A stretch of DNA of 64,000 nt from Lacinutrix himadriensis (GTDB taxonomy: Bacteria; Bacteroidota; Bacteroidia; Flavobacteriales; Flavobacteriaceae). Of this stretch, positions 17,901-25,938 are shown in pieces. A program made the position numbers and the translations under genes. Every line of letters begins with the position of its first letter. Position 1 is the first letter of the stretch. The notes under the pieces were generated by a model. It saw only the letters and a program-made list of their open reading frames with translations. It made no database searches and had not been told where the DNA came from. The stretch spans positions 124,001-188,000 of the forward strand of contig NZ_LIQI01000031.1 in assembly GCF_001418105.1 (NCBI RefSeq), in the 5' to 3' direction.

Positions 17901-19755
17901 AATCACCATCATTATCATTAGGCTTGCTTCCTTGGGAGCATATATTGGTGCCATTATCTAATTCATCTTGATTAGAAAATCCATCTCCATCGTTATCTGC
18001 AAGCGCATCATAACCAGGTTCACCGGGTTGCGTACAATCTAAATCCGATGGTTCAAAAATAGTAATGTTATTTGCGCCATAAGTTGCCGCCCAAACGGTA
18101 CCGGGAAATACGTCTGCATCACCTTGAGCTGTAACATCTAAAGGTAAAGCACCAAAACCGCTAAATACCACTTCGTGCTCTAAAACACTATCTCCAGCGG
18201 CATTTAATGCATATCTATTAATGTCCCCATTAAAGGAAGCGGTTAATAGATTGCCTTGCATGATACCTCCAAAATTACTAGCCGTATATTCTGTTATTCC
18301 ATTGGTAGAAGAGGATCTAAAATCTAGAATATTAATTTTCGAACTGCCAACAGGTTCATCTACTAGGTATTCTGCTAAACGAGGGTCATCTGGGAAATCT
18401 GCAATAGTAAAAGAAGTATTGAAGTATCCAGAGGTACCTGCGATAAGTGTTTGTAAATCATTAGTACTTGTTGCAACCCAGGAGCCACTTATGTTTTGAT
18501 ACGCTATAATACTCGCTCTAGAAGGAAAGGCGTTAATAGGAATTGGGTGTCCGCCATAATAGGTTTTATTGGCATCATTTACCGTACCAACAAAATGTAA
18601 AGGATCACCAATTAAACTACTTCCAGACTCATTCATTTCATTAGTTATATAATGATTTAACGGATCGTAGGTTACGGTGCTTTCATCTCCCAAAAACGTA
18701 TTTGTTGCACTGTCGTAAATTTTAGGAACACCTCCCCAAAGAGAATTAGGGCCATTATCTGAAGTATAGATTCTTCCGCTTTCTGTAATAACAACATCGT
18801 AGGCATTTCTAAAACCAGGAGCAAATAGTTGCACTGGACCTCCAATTTCAGGAAAAGCCTGGTTTAAACTATTATGCCCTCCAAAGGGATCGTTGATATC
18901 GATGGTTGCATCTCGCAATGGGTGTCCAACTGGATATGGAAAATCTACATGCGTTTTATCGATATCTAATCTAGTAGGGTCATTTAAAGTTGGTAAATCA
19001 TAAACGTAATCGGTATTATTTCTAGGGTCTGTATATACAGGCATCTGGTCTAGTTGCGTAAGATTTACGATTAGCATAGAACCGGATAAAAAATATTCTG
19101 GAGTACCAGCAAAATTATTACTTGGTGCTCCTTTATTGGTGTTTCCACCTTGTACAATTAAAAGGTAAGTGCTTCCGGAGCGTTCAAAAATATCCATACC
19201 GTTTATGGCGTGGTTTTCTTCACAACGAGGTAATCCTCTAATTAGATCGACTTTATTCCAAGTAGAACCAGTCCATTCTAATTTTGATAAAACACTAGAA
19301 TTGGTGTCTAAGTTGGTGTCGCTTCCAGCACCTCCACCACCAAATAGGTAATCGGATGAGGTTACATATATAATTGGATTTGTAGAAGTTCCTGCGGTAA
19401 CTATTCCTGTTATTAAACGTTGTTGTGTTGTATTCGAAATACCAGAATCATTATGATTAACAATACCTGTTTGAATGGCTGTAATCTGTTCTGTATTTGT
19501 TATTGTGTAGGTTCCATTTCCTGATGTAGCAGCATCTCTACTTATGGTGTATGCCCAAATTTTACCATCTTGTTGTGCAACATATAATCTGTTGTCTGGA
19601 CCAAATTCTAAAGAAGTAGGGTTAAGTACCGATTCTCCAACCAAACCAGATGCACCAAAACTAATCGTTTGCGCAATAATATTGGATGAAAAAGGAAATG
19701 CAGAAATTAAGATAAATAGCACAAAATTTCGCTTTAATGTAAAGTAAAGCTTCAT
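14926..19755 (-). CDS. 1609-aa secreted multidomain protein ending in a dockerin
   Basis: Signal peptide 1-29. An N-terminal beta-propeller-like region (about 30-575) resembles sugar/sorbosone dehydrogenase-type propellers (LEFGPDNRLYVAQQDGKIWA, GRIYTSDNGPN). Thrombospondin-3-like calcium repeats follow at 588-640 (DNDGDGFSNQDELDNG). Then come a lectin/LamG-like sandwich (about 655-905), an ASH-like domain (908-1010), a malectin-like domain (about 1015-1180, INAGGP, SGPDWEVN), a putative Ig domain (1195-1283), two near-identical HYR domains (1284-1370, 1371-1457) and a further beta domain. The C-terminus is a two-repeat type I dockerin (1544-1603) with D1548/D1550/N1552/N1556/D1559 and D1581/D1583/N1585/N1589/D1592. 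There is no T9SS tail of its own. It probably binds carbohydrate at the cell surface through the adjacent cohesin. Confidence 0.82.
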   Translation of the reverse strand: MKLYFTLKRNFVLFILISAFPFSSNIIAQTISFGASGLVGESVLNPTSLEFGPDNRLYVAQQDGKIWAYTISRDAATSGNGTYTITNTEQITAIQTGIVNHNDSGISNTTQQRLITGIVTAGTSTNPIIYVTSSDYLFGGGGAGSDTNLDTNSSVLSKLEWTGSTWNKVDLIRGLPRCEENHAINGMDIFERSGSTYLLIVQGGNTNKGAPSNNFAGTPEYFLSGSMLIVNLTQLDQMPVYTDPRNNTDYVYDLPTLNDPTRLDIDKTHVDFPYPVGHPLRDATIDINDPFGGHNSLNQAFPEIGGPVQLFAPGFRNAYDVVITESGRIYTSDNGPNSLWGGVPKIYDSATNTFLGDESTVTYDPLNHYITNEMNESGSSLIGDPLHFVGTVNDANKTYYGGHPIPINAFPSRASIIAYQNISGSWVATSTNDLQTLIAGTSGYFNTSFTIADFPDDPRLAEYLVDEPVGSSKINILDFRSSSTNGITEYTASNFGGIMQGNLLTASFNGDINRYALNAAGDSVLEHEVVFSGFGALPLDVTAQGDADVFPGTVWAATYGANNITIFEPSDLDCTQPGEPGYDALADNDGDGFSNQDELDNGTNICSQGSKPNDNDGDFISDLNDTDDDNDGVLDVNDVFALDANNGLNTNLPVDLPFWNNDPGTGLFGLGFTGLMLDPSGTTDYLTQFIEVNLSFGGAAGKATVDLTTGGDTVTNDQKNGFQFGVNVDTNSNPFTIHSKIESPFFGISGSQTTPIDHQSYGISFGNGDQDNYLKLVLMNGVSNSDTESGLQVLLEDNGVITSNNSYDIPGILNAGSVSLYFSINPSANTAQPFYSIDDGQTLVVLGSPINLPLNFLDATDNKGLAIGMVSTAKDASGNSSNPFTATWDYFEVYENQNGILTSNPNPLDFGLTPTTNSLRTKHLNVNNEGGPTDDAITITALNFSGADASMFSTNVSLPLTINAGTSEDIPIHFISNAILGAKSASLEIVHSGNNPPIQINLTGEITDAFSPIVRINAGGPLISASDSGPDWEVNDVNGTYTGASYSVSSGSKYVISTLDYVTKDASIPTYIDQTTYETVMNSQRSISASSIPMIFSIPVPNGDYIVNFYVANLYNGTSNPEERLFSVDIENQRFLENFDPSGTYGHRVAGMIQKNVLVLDGILEIEFFRILENPMVNAIEILALQASDIIIDPIADITNCALEISDFSAIANGGSATENFTYSISGQPSGLQIEPTNGLIFGTIDASAITGGLNSDGVHQVTVTVSKLGSTDATETFLWNVIEDTEPPVITCPLDIIQTADTASCNAIVTIIEPTATDNCTTTITYNGARNDTLLLTDPYPVGDTIITWTATDAANNDSISCDQTITITDDELPVMTCPSNIEELVAEGITQATITIIEPTATDNCTTTITYNGIRDDALPLTDPYPLGDTNITWTATDASGNDSLTCVQTITVTSTYSLNLNVSLQGRTDYSGNYTVIIYDINDLVTPAYNLNETADTSGNIILSTEILPGNYKVLVKHAMYLQRLLTVNLIGDQTETVTELLAGDADNNNIINIFDLGILSPSFGLSPMQVGYDDRSDFDNNNIINIFDYALLSLNFGQSGNSQND

Positions 19756-19794
19756 AATTTTTTTTCGTTTTTTATTAAGTGCTATTAATCGAAA

Positions 19795-19826
19795 AAAATA
19801 TAGGAGTATGTGTTGCGTCTAGCAAC
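19795..19826 (-). promoter_or_regulatory. Promoter candidate of the dockerin-cohesin operon, with inverted repeat
   Basis: On the minus strand TATATTTT (19802-19795) resembles the -7 box, with TTG (19825-19823) 20 bases upstream. The TTG lies inside a perfect inverted repeat GTTGC-GTCTA-GCAAC (19812-19826), which could be an operator. It lies 40-70 bases before the ATG at 19755. Confidence 0.45.
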
Positions 19827-19941
19827 GTAATAAATTTAAGAAATATTGAATAGACTACCTTGTATACCGAAGTATATTCGTTGAAACGAAATAAAATCGG
19901 TTGTTTTGTTTATTTGAAAAAAGAATTATTAGAGGAGAAAT

Positions 19942-20346
19942 TTATTCTTCATTCATTTTATTAATAGCAGCTATTCTACCAAGAAAAAAAGCAGCAATAA
20001 CAGCAATTATTCCTGTAATTACAGACCATGTTGGATGTGACATAGCAAAAGAGCCACCAATAGACCCTAAAATGATTATTCCTGCAACAATATATGCGGG
20101 AATTAAAGAAGTTTCTGAAACTGCTGTAGATGCTATCATGCCACCTATAATTCCGAAAAAGTGAGCTACAATAACTAAAATCATTGCTCCAGTAGGTATT
20201 AAATGCATGTTTTGTTTAATGGAATCTGGATCCATAGGATTTGCTCCTGGGGGAAAAGTGAAAAATTGAGGTCCTAAAATGTATAATAAAAACACTACTA
20301 ATCCAGAAACAACTAGACCAACAGCAATAGCAAATGCGTTTCTCAT
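19942..20346 (-). CDS. Small integral membrane protein, four helices
   Basis: A 134-aa hydrophobic protein with about four transmembrane helices: residues 4-27 (AFAIAVGLVVSGLVVFLLYIL), 50-70 (IPTGAMILVIVAHFFGIIGG), 80-99 and 106-126 (SVITGIIAVIAAFFLGRI). The loop after helix 1 (GPQFFTFPPGANPMDPDSI) carries the only polar segment. It matches no family I can name. It stands alone between the dockerin gene and secA, in the same direction as both. Confidence 0.7.
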   Translation of the reverse strand: MRNAFAIAVGLVVSGLVVFLLYILGPQFFTFPPGANPMDPDSIKQNMHLIPTGAMILVIVAHFFGIIGGMIASTAVSETSLIPAYIVAGIIILGSIGGSFAMSHPTWSVITGIIAVIAAFFLGRIAAINKMNEE

Positions 20347-20450
20347 ATCTTCAATTTTTGGTTTGGTTTTTTAAAGATACAAAAAAATATTTGTTAAAAA
20401 ATTACGACTTACATATTGAGGTGTTCTTTTATTTAGAAATAAGGCAATAA

Positions 20451-20484
20451 AAAACCTGAAGTGTGACCTTCAGGTTTTAATATT
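20451..20484 (-). terminator. Rho-independent terminator of secA
   Basis: An 11-bp perfect stem, AAAACCTGAAG (20451-20461) with CTTCAGGTTTT (20468-20478), encloses a 6-base loop. On the minus strand it is followed by a T-run toward 20445. It begins about 40 bases after the secA stop, in the right orientation. Confidence 0.85.
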
Positions 20485-20521
20485 TTGAAACAAGTCCAAT
20501 TTGGGTATTCTATTTTAGTTA

Positions 20522-23500
20522 TTACTCCACTAAAACCCATTCGCCTTTTGCAATTAAAGGCTCTGCTTGTTTGTATTTTAAGGTTTTGTTTTCCCCACTC
20601 ATAACGTGTTTAATAGTAACCTTGTCGTTACGTCCAACTTTTGGTTTGTCACGTACAATTGTTTCTACTACTTCTGGTTGACGTTGCGTGTTACCAGCAG
20701 CTCTGCTTTGTGCAGAACGTTCGTCCATGTTTGGGATTTCTTCTTTTTTCGTTTGTAAGTTTTCCTTTTTACGCGTTTCTTTTGCTTCTTGAATATTAGA
20801 TTCTTGCGTTGGCAATTCTCCTTTAAATAAGAAAGAAATTACATCTTTATTTACTTGGTCTATGGTTGTTTTGAACAACTCAAAAGCTTCAAATTTATAA
20901 ATTAATAAAGGATCTTTTTGCTCATGTACTGCTAATTGTACCGATTGTTTTAACTCATCCATTTTACGTAAATGCGTTTTCCAAGCATCATCAATAATTG
21001 CTAGTGTGATGTTTTTCTCAAAATCGGTAATAAGTTGCTTTCCTTTCGTTTCATATGCTTTTTCAAGATCTGTAACTACTTGTAAAGATTTTACACCATC
21101 TGTAAATGGTACTACTATTCTTTTAAATTTATCGCGTTGTGTTTCGTATACATTTGCAATAATAGGGAATGCTATTTCTGCATTACGTTCCATTTTAGCT
21201 CTGTAATGATCAAAAGCAGCTTTATATACACGTTGTGCAATATCTAGCACAGGAAGCTTTACAAATTCTGCTTCAGTGATAGGCGAACTCATAGAGAAAT
21301 AACGAATCAATTCAAATTCGAAATTCTTAAAATCGGAAGCTCCTTTATTTGTTTCTGTAATGTTTTCAGCAGTATCATAAACCATATTGGCTATATCTAC
21401 ACGAAGACGTTCTCCAAATAAAGCATGATATCTACGTTTGTAAACTACTTCACGTTGTGAGTTCATTACATCATCATATTCTAGTAAACGCTTACGTACA
21501 CCAAAATTGTTTTCTTCTACTTTTTTCTGTGCTCTTTCAATAGATTTTGAAATCATAGAATGCTGAATCACTTCACCTTCTTCTAATCCCATTCTATCCA
21601 TCATTTTAGCAATACGTTCACTACCAAAAAGACGCATTAAATTATCTTCTAACGAAACATAGAACTGTGAGCTACCAACATCTCCTTGACGACCAGCACG
21701 ACCACGTAATTGTCTATCTACACGACGCGAATCATGACGTTCTGTACCAATAATTGCTAAACCACCTGCTGCTTTTACTTCGTCAGATAATTTAATATCT
21801 GTACCACGACCAGCCATATTGGTTGCAATAGTTACTTGTCCAGATCTACCAGCTTCGTCTACTATTTCTGCTTCTTTTTTATGTTGTTTTGCATTTAATA
21901 CATTGTGAGGTACTTTACGAATAGAAAGCATTTTTCCTAAAAGCTCTGAGATCTCTACATTGGTAGTACCAATTAAGACAGGTCTTCCTGCTTGTGAAAG
22001 TTTGGTTACTTCATCAATAACAGAATTGTATTTTTCACGTTTTGTTTTAAATACTAAATCTTGTCTGTCATCACGGGCAATTGGTTTGTTTGTCGGAATT
22101 TCTACAACATCTAATTTGTAAATTTCCCAAAACTCACCAGCTTCTGTTACCGCAGTACCTGTCATACCAGAAAGCTTTCGGTACATTCTAAAGTAGTTTT
22201 GAAGCGTTACTGTTGCAAAAGTTTGCGTAGCATCTTCAATTTTCACATTTTCTTTAGCTTCGATTGCTTGGTGTAAACCGTCAGAATAACGACGACCATC
22301 CATAATACGACCCGTTTGCTCATCTACAATCATTACTTTATTATCCATTACCACATATTGGTTGTCTTTTTCAAAAAGAGCATATGCTTTTAGTAATTGG
22401 TTTAATGTATGTATACGTTCCGATTTGATGCCGAAGTCTCTGAATAAATCTTCTTTTTCTTCTGCTTCTTCCTCTTTACTTAATCCTTTTGCTTCAATTT
22501 TAGCAATTTCAATACCAATTTCTGGCATCACGAAAAAGTCCGGATTATCTTTTCCAGAGATGTATTCAATACCTTTATCTGAAAGTTCTATTTGATTGTT
22601 TTTTTCTTCAATTACATAGTACAACTCGGCGTCTACCTTTGGCATTTCGCGATTGTTGTCTTGCATGTAATAGTTTTCTGTTTTTTGAAGTAGTTGTTTA
22701 ACACCTTCTTCACTTAAAAACTTAATTAATGCTTTGTTTTTAGGAATACCTCTATACGCACGAAGTAGTTGAAAACCACCTTCTTTTTCATCGCCAGAAG
22801 CGATAAGCTTTTTGGCTTCGGCTAAAACACCTGTTAAGTATTTACGTTGTACAGAAACAATATCTTCTACTTTTGGTTTTAAGGCATCAAACTCATGTTG
22901 ATCTCCTTTTGGTATTGGACCAGAAATAATTAATGGTGTTCTTGCATCATCGACTAAAACAGAATCCACCTCATCGACTATAGCATAGTGATGTGGACGT
23001 TGCACTAAATCGTCAGGATTATGTGCCATATTATCACGTAGGTAATCAAAACCAAACTCGTTGTTGGTACCATAGGTGATGTCTGCGTTATATGCTTTTT
23101 TTCTAGCTGCAGAATTTGGTTTGTGGTAATCTACACAATCCACACTCATACCATGAAACTCAAATATTGGAGCCATCCATGCGCTATCTCTTTTTGCTAG
23201 GTAATCATTTACGGTTACTAAGTGCACACCACGACCAGCTAATGCGTTAAGATATACAGGAAGTGTTGCTACTAATGTTTTACCTTCTCCAGTATGCATT
23301 TCGGCAATTTTACCTTGGTGCATGGCAATACCACCAATTAATTGCACGTCATAATGAATCATGTCCCAAGTAATTGCTTTTCCAGCAGCATCCCAAGAGT
23401 TTGCCCAAATGGCTTGGTCACCTTCTAGGGTTACATAATCGTGTTCTCCAGAGATTACTCTGTCAAACTCATTTGCAGTAACGTTTATAGAAGTGTTATT

Positions 23501-23872
23501 TGTAAAACGTTTAGCCGTTTCTTTTACAACAGCAAAAGCTTCTGGTAAAATATCGTTTAATACGTCTTCTGTAACTTTGTAAACCTCATCCTTTATAGTA
23601 TCTATTTCTAAATAAATATCTTCGCGTTTATCAATATCCTCTTCTTTTTCTGCATCTTCTAAAAGAGCATCTATTTTAGTTTGAAGTGGTTTACGTGCTT
23701 CCGCTATTTTTTCTTTAAAGAAATCTGTTTTTGCTCTAAGTTCATCGTGAGATAATGCTTCTAGTGCAGCTTCAAAGGTTTTAATTTTATTTACTAAAGG
23801 CGTTATGGACTTTACGTCTTGTTTAGACTTGTCTCCAACAAACATTTTTAGTACAGAATCTAAAAAATTCAT
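20522..23872 (-). CDS. secA: Preprotein translocase ATPase SecA
   Basis: A 1116-aa SecA, the motor that drives preproteins through SecYEG. Visible motifs are Walker A MHTGEGKT, DEVDSVLVDDARTPLIISG, TGTAVTEAGEF, NMAGRGTDIKL and RQLRGRAGRQGDVGSSQFY, followed by the helical scaffold and wing region. It is about 200 residues longer than the E. coli enzyme, mainly through inserts in the first half (for example the acidic run GLSKEEEAEEKEDLF), as in Bacteroidota. The C-terminal tail starts like the classic zinc motif (VGRND) but then reads KVTIKHVMSGENK instead of the cysteine/histidine cluster, so no zinc site remains. It has its own terminator and is probably monocistronic. Confidence 0.97.
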   Translation of the reverse strand: MNFLDSVLKMFVGDKSKQDVKSITPLVNKIKTFEAALEALSHDELRAKTDFFKEKIAEARKPLQTKIDALLEDAEKEEDIDKREDIYLEIDTIKDEVYKVTEDVLNDILPEAFAVVKETAKRFTNNTSINVTANEFDRVISGEHDYVTLEGDQAIWANSWDAAGKAITWDMIHYDVQLIGGIAMHQGKIAEMHTGEGKTLVATLPVYLNALAGRGVHLVTVNDYLAKRDSAWMAPIFEFHGMSVDCVDYHKPNSAARKKAYNADITYGTNNEFGFDYLRDNMAHNPDDLVQRPHHYAIVDEVDSVLVDDARTPLIISGPIPKGDQHEFDALKPKVEDIVSVQRKYLTGVLAEAKKLIASGDEKEGGFQLLRAYRGIPKNKALIKFLSEEGVKQLLQKTENYYMQDNNREMPKVDAELYYVIEEKNNQIELSDKGIEYISGKDNPDFFVMPEIGIEIAKIEAKGLSKEEEAEEKEDLFRDFGIKSERIHTLNQLLKAYALFEKDNQYVVMDNKVMIVDEQTGRIMDGRRYSDGLHQAIEAKENVKIEDATQTFATVTLQNYFRMYRKLSGMTGTAVTEAGEFWEIYKLDVVEIPTNKPIARDDRQDLVFKTKREKYNSVIDEVTKLSQAGRPVLIGTTNVEISELLGKMLSIRKVPHNVLNAKQHKKEAEIVDEAGRSGQVTIATNMAGRGTDIKLSDEVKAAGGLAIIGTERHDSRRVDRQLRGRAGRQGDVGSSQFYVSLEDNLMRLFGSERIAKMMDRMGLEEGEVIQHSMISKSIERAQKKVEENNFGVRKRLLEYDDVMNSQREVVYKRRYHALFGERLRVDIANMVYDTAENITETNKGASDFKNFEFELIRYFSMSSPITEAEFVKLPVLDIAQRVYKAAFDHYRAKMERNAEIAFPIIANVYETQRDKFKRIVVPFTDGVKSLQVVTDLEKAYETKGKQLITDFEKNITLAIIDDAWKTHLRKMDELKQSVQLAVHEQKDPLLIYKFEAFELFKTTIDQVNKDVISFLFKGELPTQESNIQEAKETRKKENLQTKKEEIPNMDERSAQSRAAGNTQRQPEVVETIVRDKPKVGRNDKVTIKHVMSGENKTLKYKQAEPLIAKGEWVLVE

Positions 23873-24021
23873 GCGTGGTATGTTTTTGTTTTTTATATCC
23901 CTTTAAACATAGCTTAATGGGATGTAAAGTTTTTGATTGTTATTGTGTATTTATTGAAATCCTAAATGAAAAGGATATCAAAGATACGTTAAGTTGTTAT
24001 TTTATTTTAGTTATAGCCAAT

Positions 24022-24053
24022 AAAAAAAGCCTCGATATGAGACTTTTTTATTG
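24022..24053 (-). terminator. Terminator downstream of the DUF2795 gene
   Basis: An A-run/T-run hairpin with stem AAAAAAGTCTC / GAGGCTTTTTT on the minus strand (one T-G wobble) and a 5-base loop. It starts 15 bases after the stop at 24068. Confidence 0.7.
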
Positions 24054-24067
24054 ATAATTTTTTGATA

Positions 24068-24289
24068 TTAATACTCGTCCTCATTCCAGAGGTAATCTTC
24101 GTCGGTTGGATAATCAGGCCAAATTTCTTCAATAGAGTCGTAAGAGTCTCCTTCGTCCTCAATAGCTTGTAAATTTTCAACAACTTCTAAAGGTGCTCCT
24201 GTTCTGATTGCGTAATCAATAAGTTCGTCCTTTGTTGCTGGCCAAGGTGCATCACTTAAATAAGATGCTAGTTCTAATGTCCAATACAT
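24068..24289 (-). CDS. DUF2795 small acidic protein
   Basis: A 73-aa protein. Residues 1-45 match DUF2795 (LELASYLSDAPWPATKDELIDYAIRTG, then PLEVVENLQAI), a small helical domain widespread in bacteria. The last 25 residues are very acidic and aromatic (EEIWPDYPTDEDYLWNEDEY). No function is established. It has its own terminator. Upstream lies the B12 adenosyltransferase in the same direction, about 160 bases away. Confidence 0.88.
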   Translation of the reverse strand: MYWTLELASYLSDAPWPATKDELIDYAIRTGAPLEVVENLQAIEDEGDSYDSIEEIWPDYPTDEDYLWNEDEY

Positions 24290-24449
24290 TTCTAAATTGT
24301 TTTTATTTTTGCAAAAATAAATTTTTAGTTTAGATAGTCAAGAAAAAAGTGAATTATTTTTTCAATAAATTAAAAGAACGTCAATTTTAACTGTAAGCTA
24401 CTGGCTACTAAAGTATTTTGCAGTTGTTACTAATTGCAGATGAAAAAGG

Positions 24450-25022
24450 CTATTGCTTTTCAGGAATCCATTTTACTTCGTCTGCCTTCAAGTCATAAGA
24501 CAACTTTCGTGCCAAGACAAAAAGATAGTCTGATAATCGGTTTAAGTACATTAAAGTAGTTGGTTCTACCGTTTCGATGTCGTTTAATGCCGAAGCTAAA
24601 CGCTCTGCACGTCTGCAAACACAGCGTGCTATGTGACAGAATGACACGGTTTGGTGACCACCAGGAAGTACAAAGTGCGTCATCTGTGGCAAGTCTTCAT
24701 TCATGGTGTCCATTTCCTTTTCTAAGAGCTCTATATTTTCGTTAGAAATCTTAGGGATGTTTAAACGTTCTTTTCCATTTTTAAGCACTGCTTTTTCTGG
24801 ATCTGTTGCCAAAACGGCTCCTACCGTAAAAAGGCGGTCTTGTATATGGATAAGAATTTCTTTGTATTTGGTGTTTATGTCTTGATCTCTAATTAAACCA
24901 ATATGGGAGTTTAGCTCATCTACGGTTCCATAACTATTAATACGAATATGATGCTTTGCCACTCTGGTACCTCCAAAAAGTGCCGTGGTACCTTTATCTC
25001 CTGTTTTTGTGTATACTTTCAT
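24450..25022 (-). CDS. Cob(I)alamin adenosyltransferase, PduO type
   Basis: A 190-aa ATP:cob(I)alamin adenosyltransferase, which makes adenosylcobalamin in the cytoplasm. The N-terminal ATP-binding signature is YTKTGDKGTTALFGGTRV (residues 4-21), and later family motifs are SYGTVDELNSHIG, HIARCVCRRAERL and LNRLSDYLFVLARKL. Its product is the cofactor of methylmalonyl-CoA mutase, whose chaperone MeaB is encoded at 6374. They are 17 kb apart, so this is a pathway link, not an operon. Upstream lies a long repeat-rich intergenic region. Confidence 0.93.
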   Translation of the reverse strand: MKVYTKTGDKGTTALFGGTRVAKHHIRINSYGTVDELNSHIGLIRDQDINTKYKEILIHIQDRLFTVGAVLATDPEKAVLKNGKERLNIPKISNENIELLEKEMDTMNEDLPQMTHFVLPGGHQTVSFCHIARCVCRRAERLASALNDIETVEPTTLMYLNRLSDYLFVLARKLSYDLKADEVKWIPEKQ

Positions 25023-25122
25023 GTATGCAAGTTAAAAGTTATAAGGGAGAAGGCAAAAGAATGGTCGTTAAAAGTTGTGTTGTTAAGTGTTAAAATAAGA
25101 AGAGAGTCTTTTGTTTTTTCTA

Positions 25123-25192
25123 TACACCCCTATGCGCTTTGCTTGGTATCTTCAATGAAAATATATTTTCATTTCAATAACCCTCAAGGGGA
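25123..25192. repeat. Head fragment of the hairpin-rich repeat
   Basis: It begins ACACCCCTATGCGC and ends CCCTCAAGGGGA, and is nearly identical to 25221-25288, including the palindrome GAAAATATATTTTC. It lacks the body of the repeat, so it is a truncated copy. Confidence 0.8.
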
Positions 25193-25221
25193 TTTCTTGC
25201 GTGTTTACTCGGTATTTGAAA

Positions 25222-25448
25222 CACCCCTATGAGCTTTGCTCGGTATCTTCAATGAAAATATATTTTCATTTCAATAACCCTCAAGGGGACAAGCCTAGCG
25301 AGTATACTCTAATTGTAAAATTAGTTCTTGTTTCATCTAGAATAATAAAAAGACACTAGATTTCAGCTCCTTCCTTTAGCTAAAGGAAGGTGGTTTTTTG
25401 TTTTAACAAAAAAGCGGAAGGTTTGTCTTAAAAGGCGAAGCCCTTTTA
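25222..25448. repeat. Hairpin-rich repeat, copy A
   Basis: The head ACACCCCTATGAGC with palindrome GAAAATATATTTTC is followed by a 171-bp body (25278-25448). The body contains CCCTCAAGGGGAC, CTTCCTTTAGCTAAAGGAAG (perfect palindrome), the paired TTTTTTGTT / AACAAAAAA, CGGAAGG and the closing GGCGAAGCC hairpin. The body is almost identical to copy B. Confidence 0.9.
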
Positions 25449-25515
25449 TGGATTTAAATAAGATGGGAAGCTTTTGGTTTTGAAGCAGCGCTAATGCACT
25501 TTTTCGGTAGATTTA

Positions 25516-25700
25516 ACACCCCTAAAGTCCCCTCAAGGGGACAATCCTAGCGAGTATACTCTAATTGTAAAATTAGTTCTTGTTTCATCTAGAATAATAA
25601 AAAGACACTAGATTTCAGCTCCTTCCTTTAGCTAAAGGAAGGTGGTTTTTTGTTGTAGCAAAAAAGCGGAAGGTTTGTCTTAAAAGGCGAAGCCCTTTTT
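25516..25700. repeat. Hairpin-rich repeat, copy B
   Basis: The body (25530-25700) has the same length (171 bp) and almost the same sequence as copy A. The head is the short form ACACCCCTAAAGTCCC, lacking the 40-base palindromic insert present in copies A and D. Confidence 0.9.
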
Positions 25701-25713
25701 AAAATGTAGCATT

Positions 25714-25880
25714 TAAAAAACGGATAGTCTAGATATTGGTAGCTTAAAAAGGACCTGAAGGGTTTACCCGCAATAAGGATTGTAGAGGTTAGCTATTGTA
25801 AAACTTCCATAAAAGGTTTTACAAAACTAGTAACGGAAAGCCTGGTTGTTTTTGGTTTTTTTCACCAAAAACAAATTGCC
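25714..25880. repeat. Structured intergenic element with an 11-bp hairpin
   Basis: TTGTTTTTGGT (25846-25856) pairs perfectly with ACCAAAAACAA (25864-25874). A GC-richer stretch precedes it (GGACCTGAAGGGTTTACC ... GGATTGTAGAGG ... ACGGAAAGCC). It is not coding in any convincing frame. It may be a further repeat family or a structured RNA; only one copy is in this window. Confidence 0.4.
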
Positions 25881-25890
25881 CAAATAAGAA

Positions 25891-25920
25891 AGAGATTTCT
25901 CGACAAGCTCGAAATGACAA
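25891..25920 (-). repeat. REP-like unit, single copy
   Basis: On the minus strand it reads TGTCATTTCGAGCTTGTCGAG followed by AAATCTCT. The inner TTTCGAGCTTGTCGAGAAA is an imperfect palindrome. It is the same unit as the short units of the array at 35009. Confidence 0.9.
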
Positions 25921-25938
25921 TATTCTAAAAACCAAATA

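Larger units (their letters stand above)
25023..25938. other. 916-bp intergenic region filled with repeats
   Basis: No protein gene is supported here. The region holds two 171-bp copies of a hairpin-rich repeat (about 25222-25448 and 25516-25700), an extra head fragment (25123-25192), a separate element with a long hairpin (about 25714-25880) and a REP-like unit (25891-25920), each listed separately. Confidence 0.8.
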
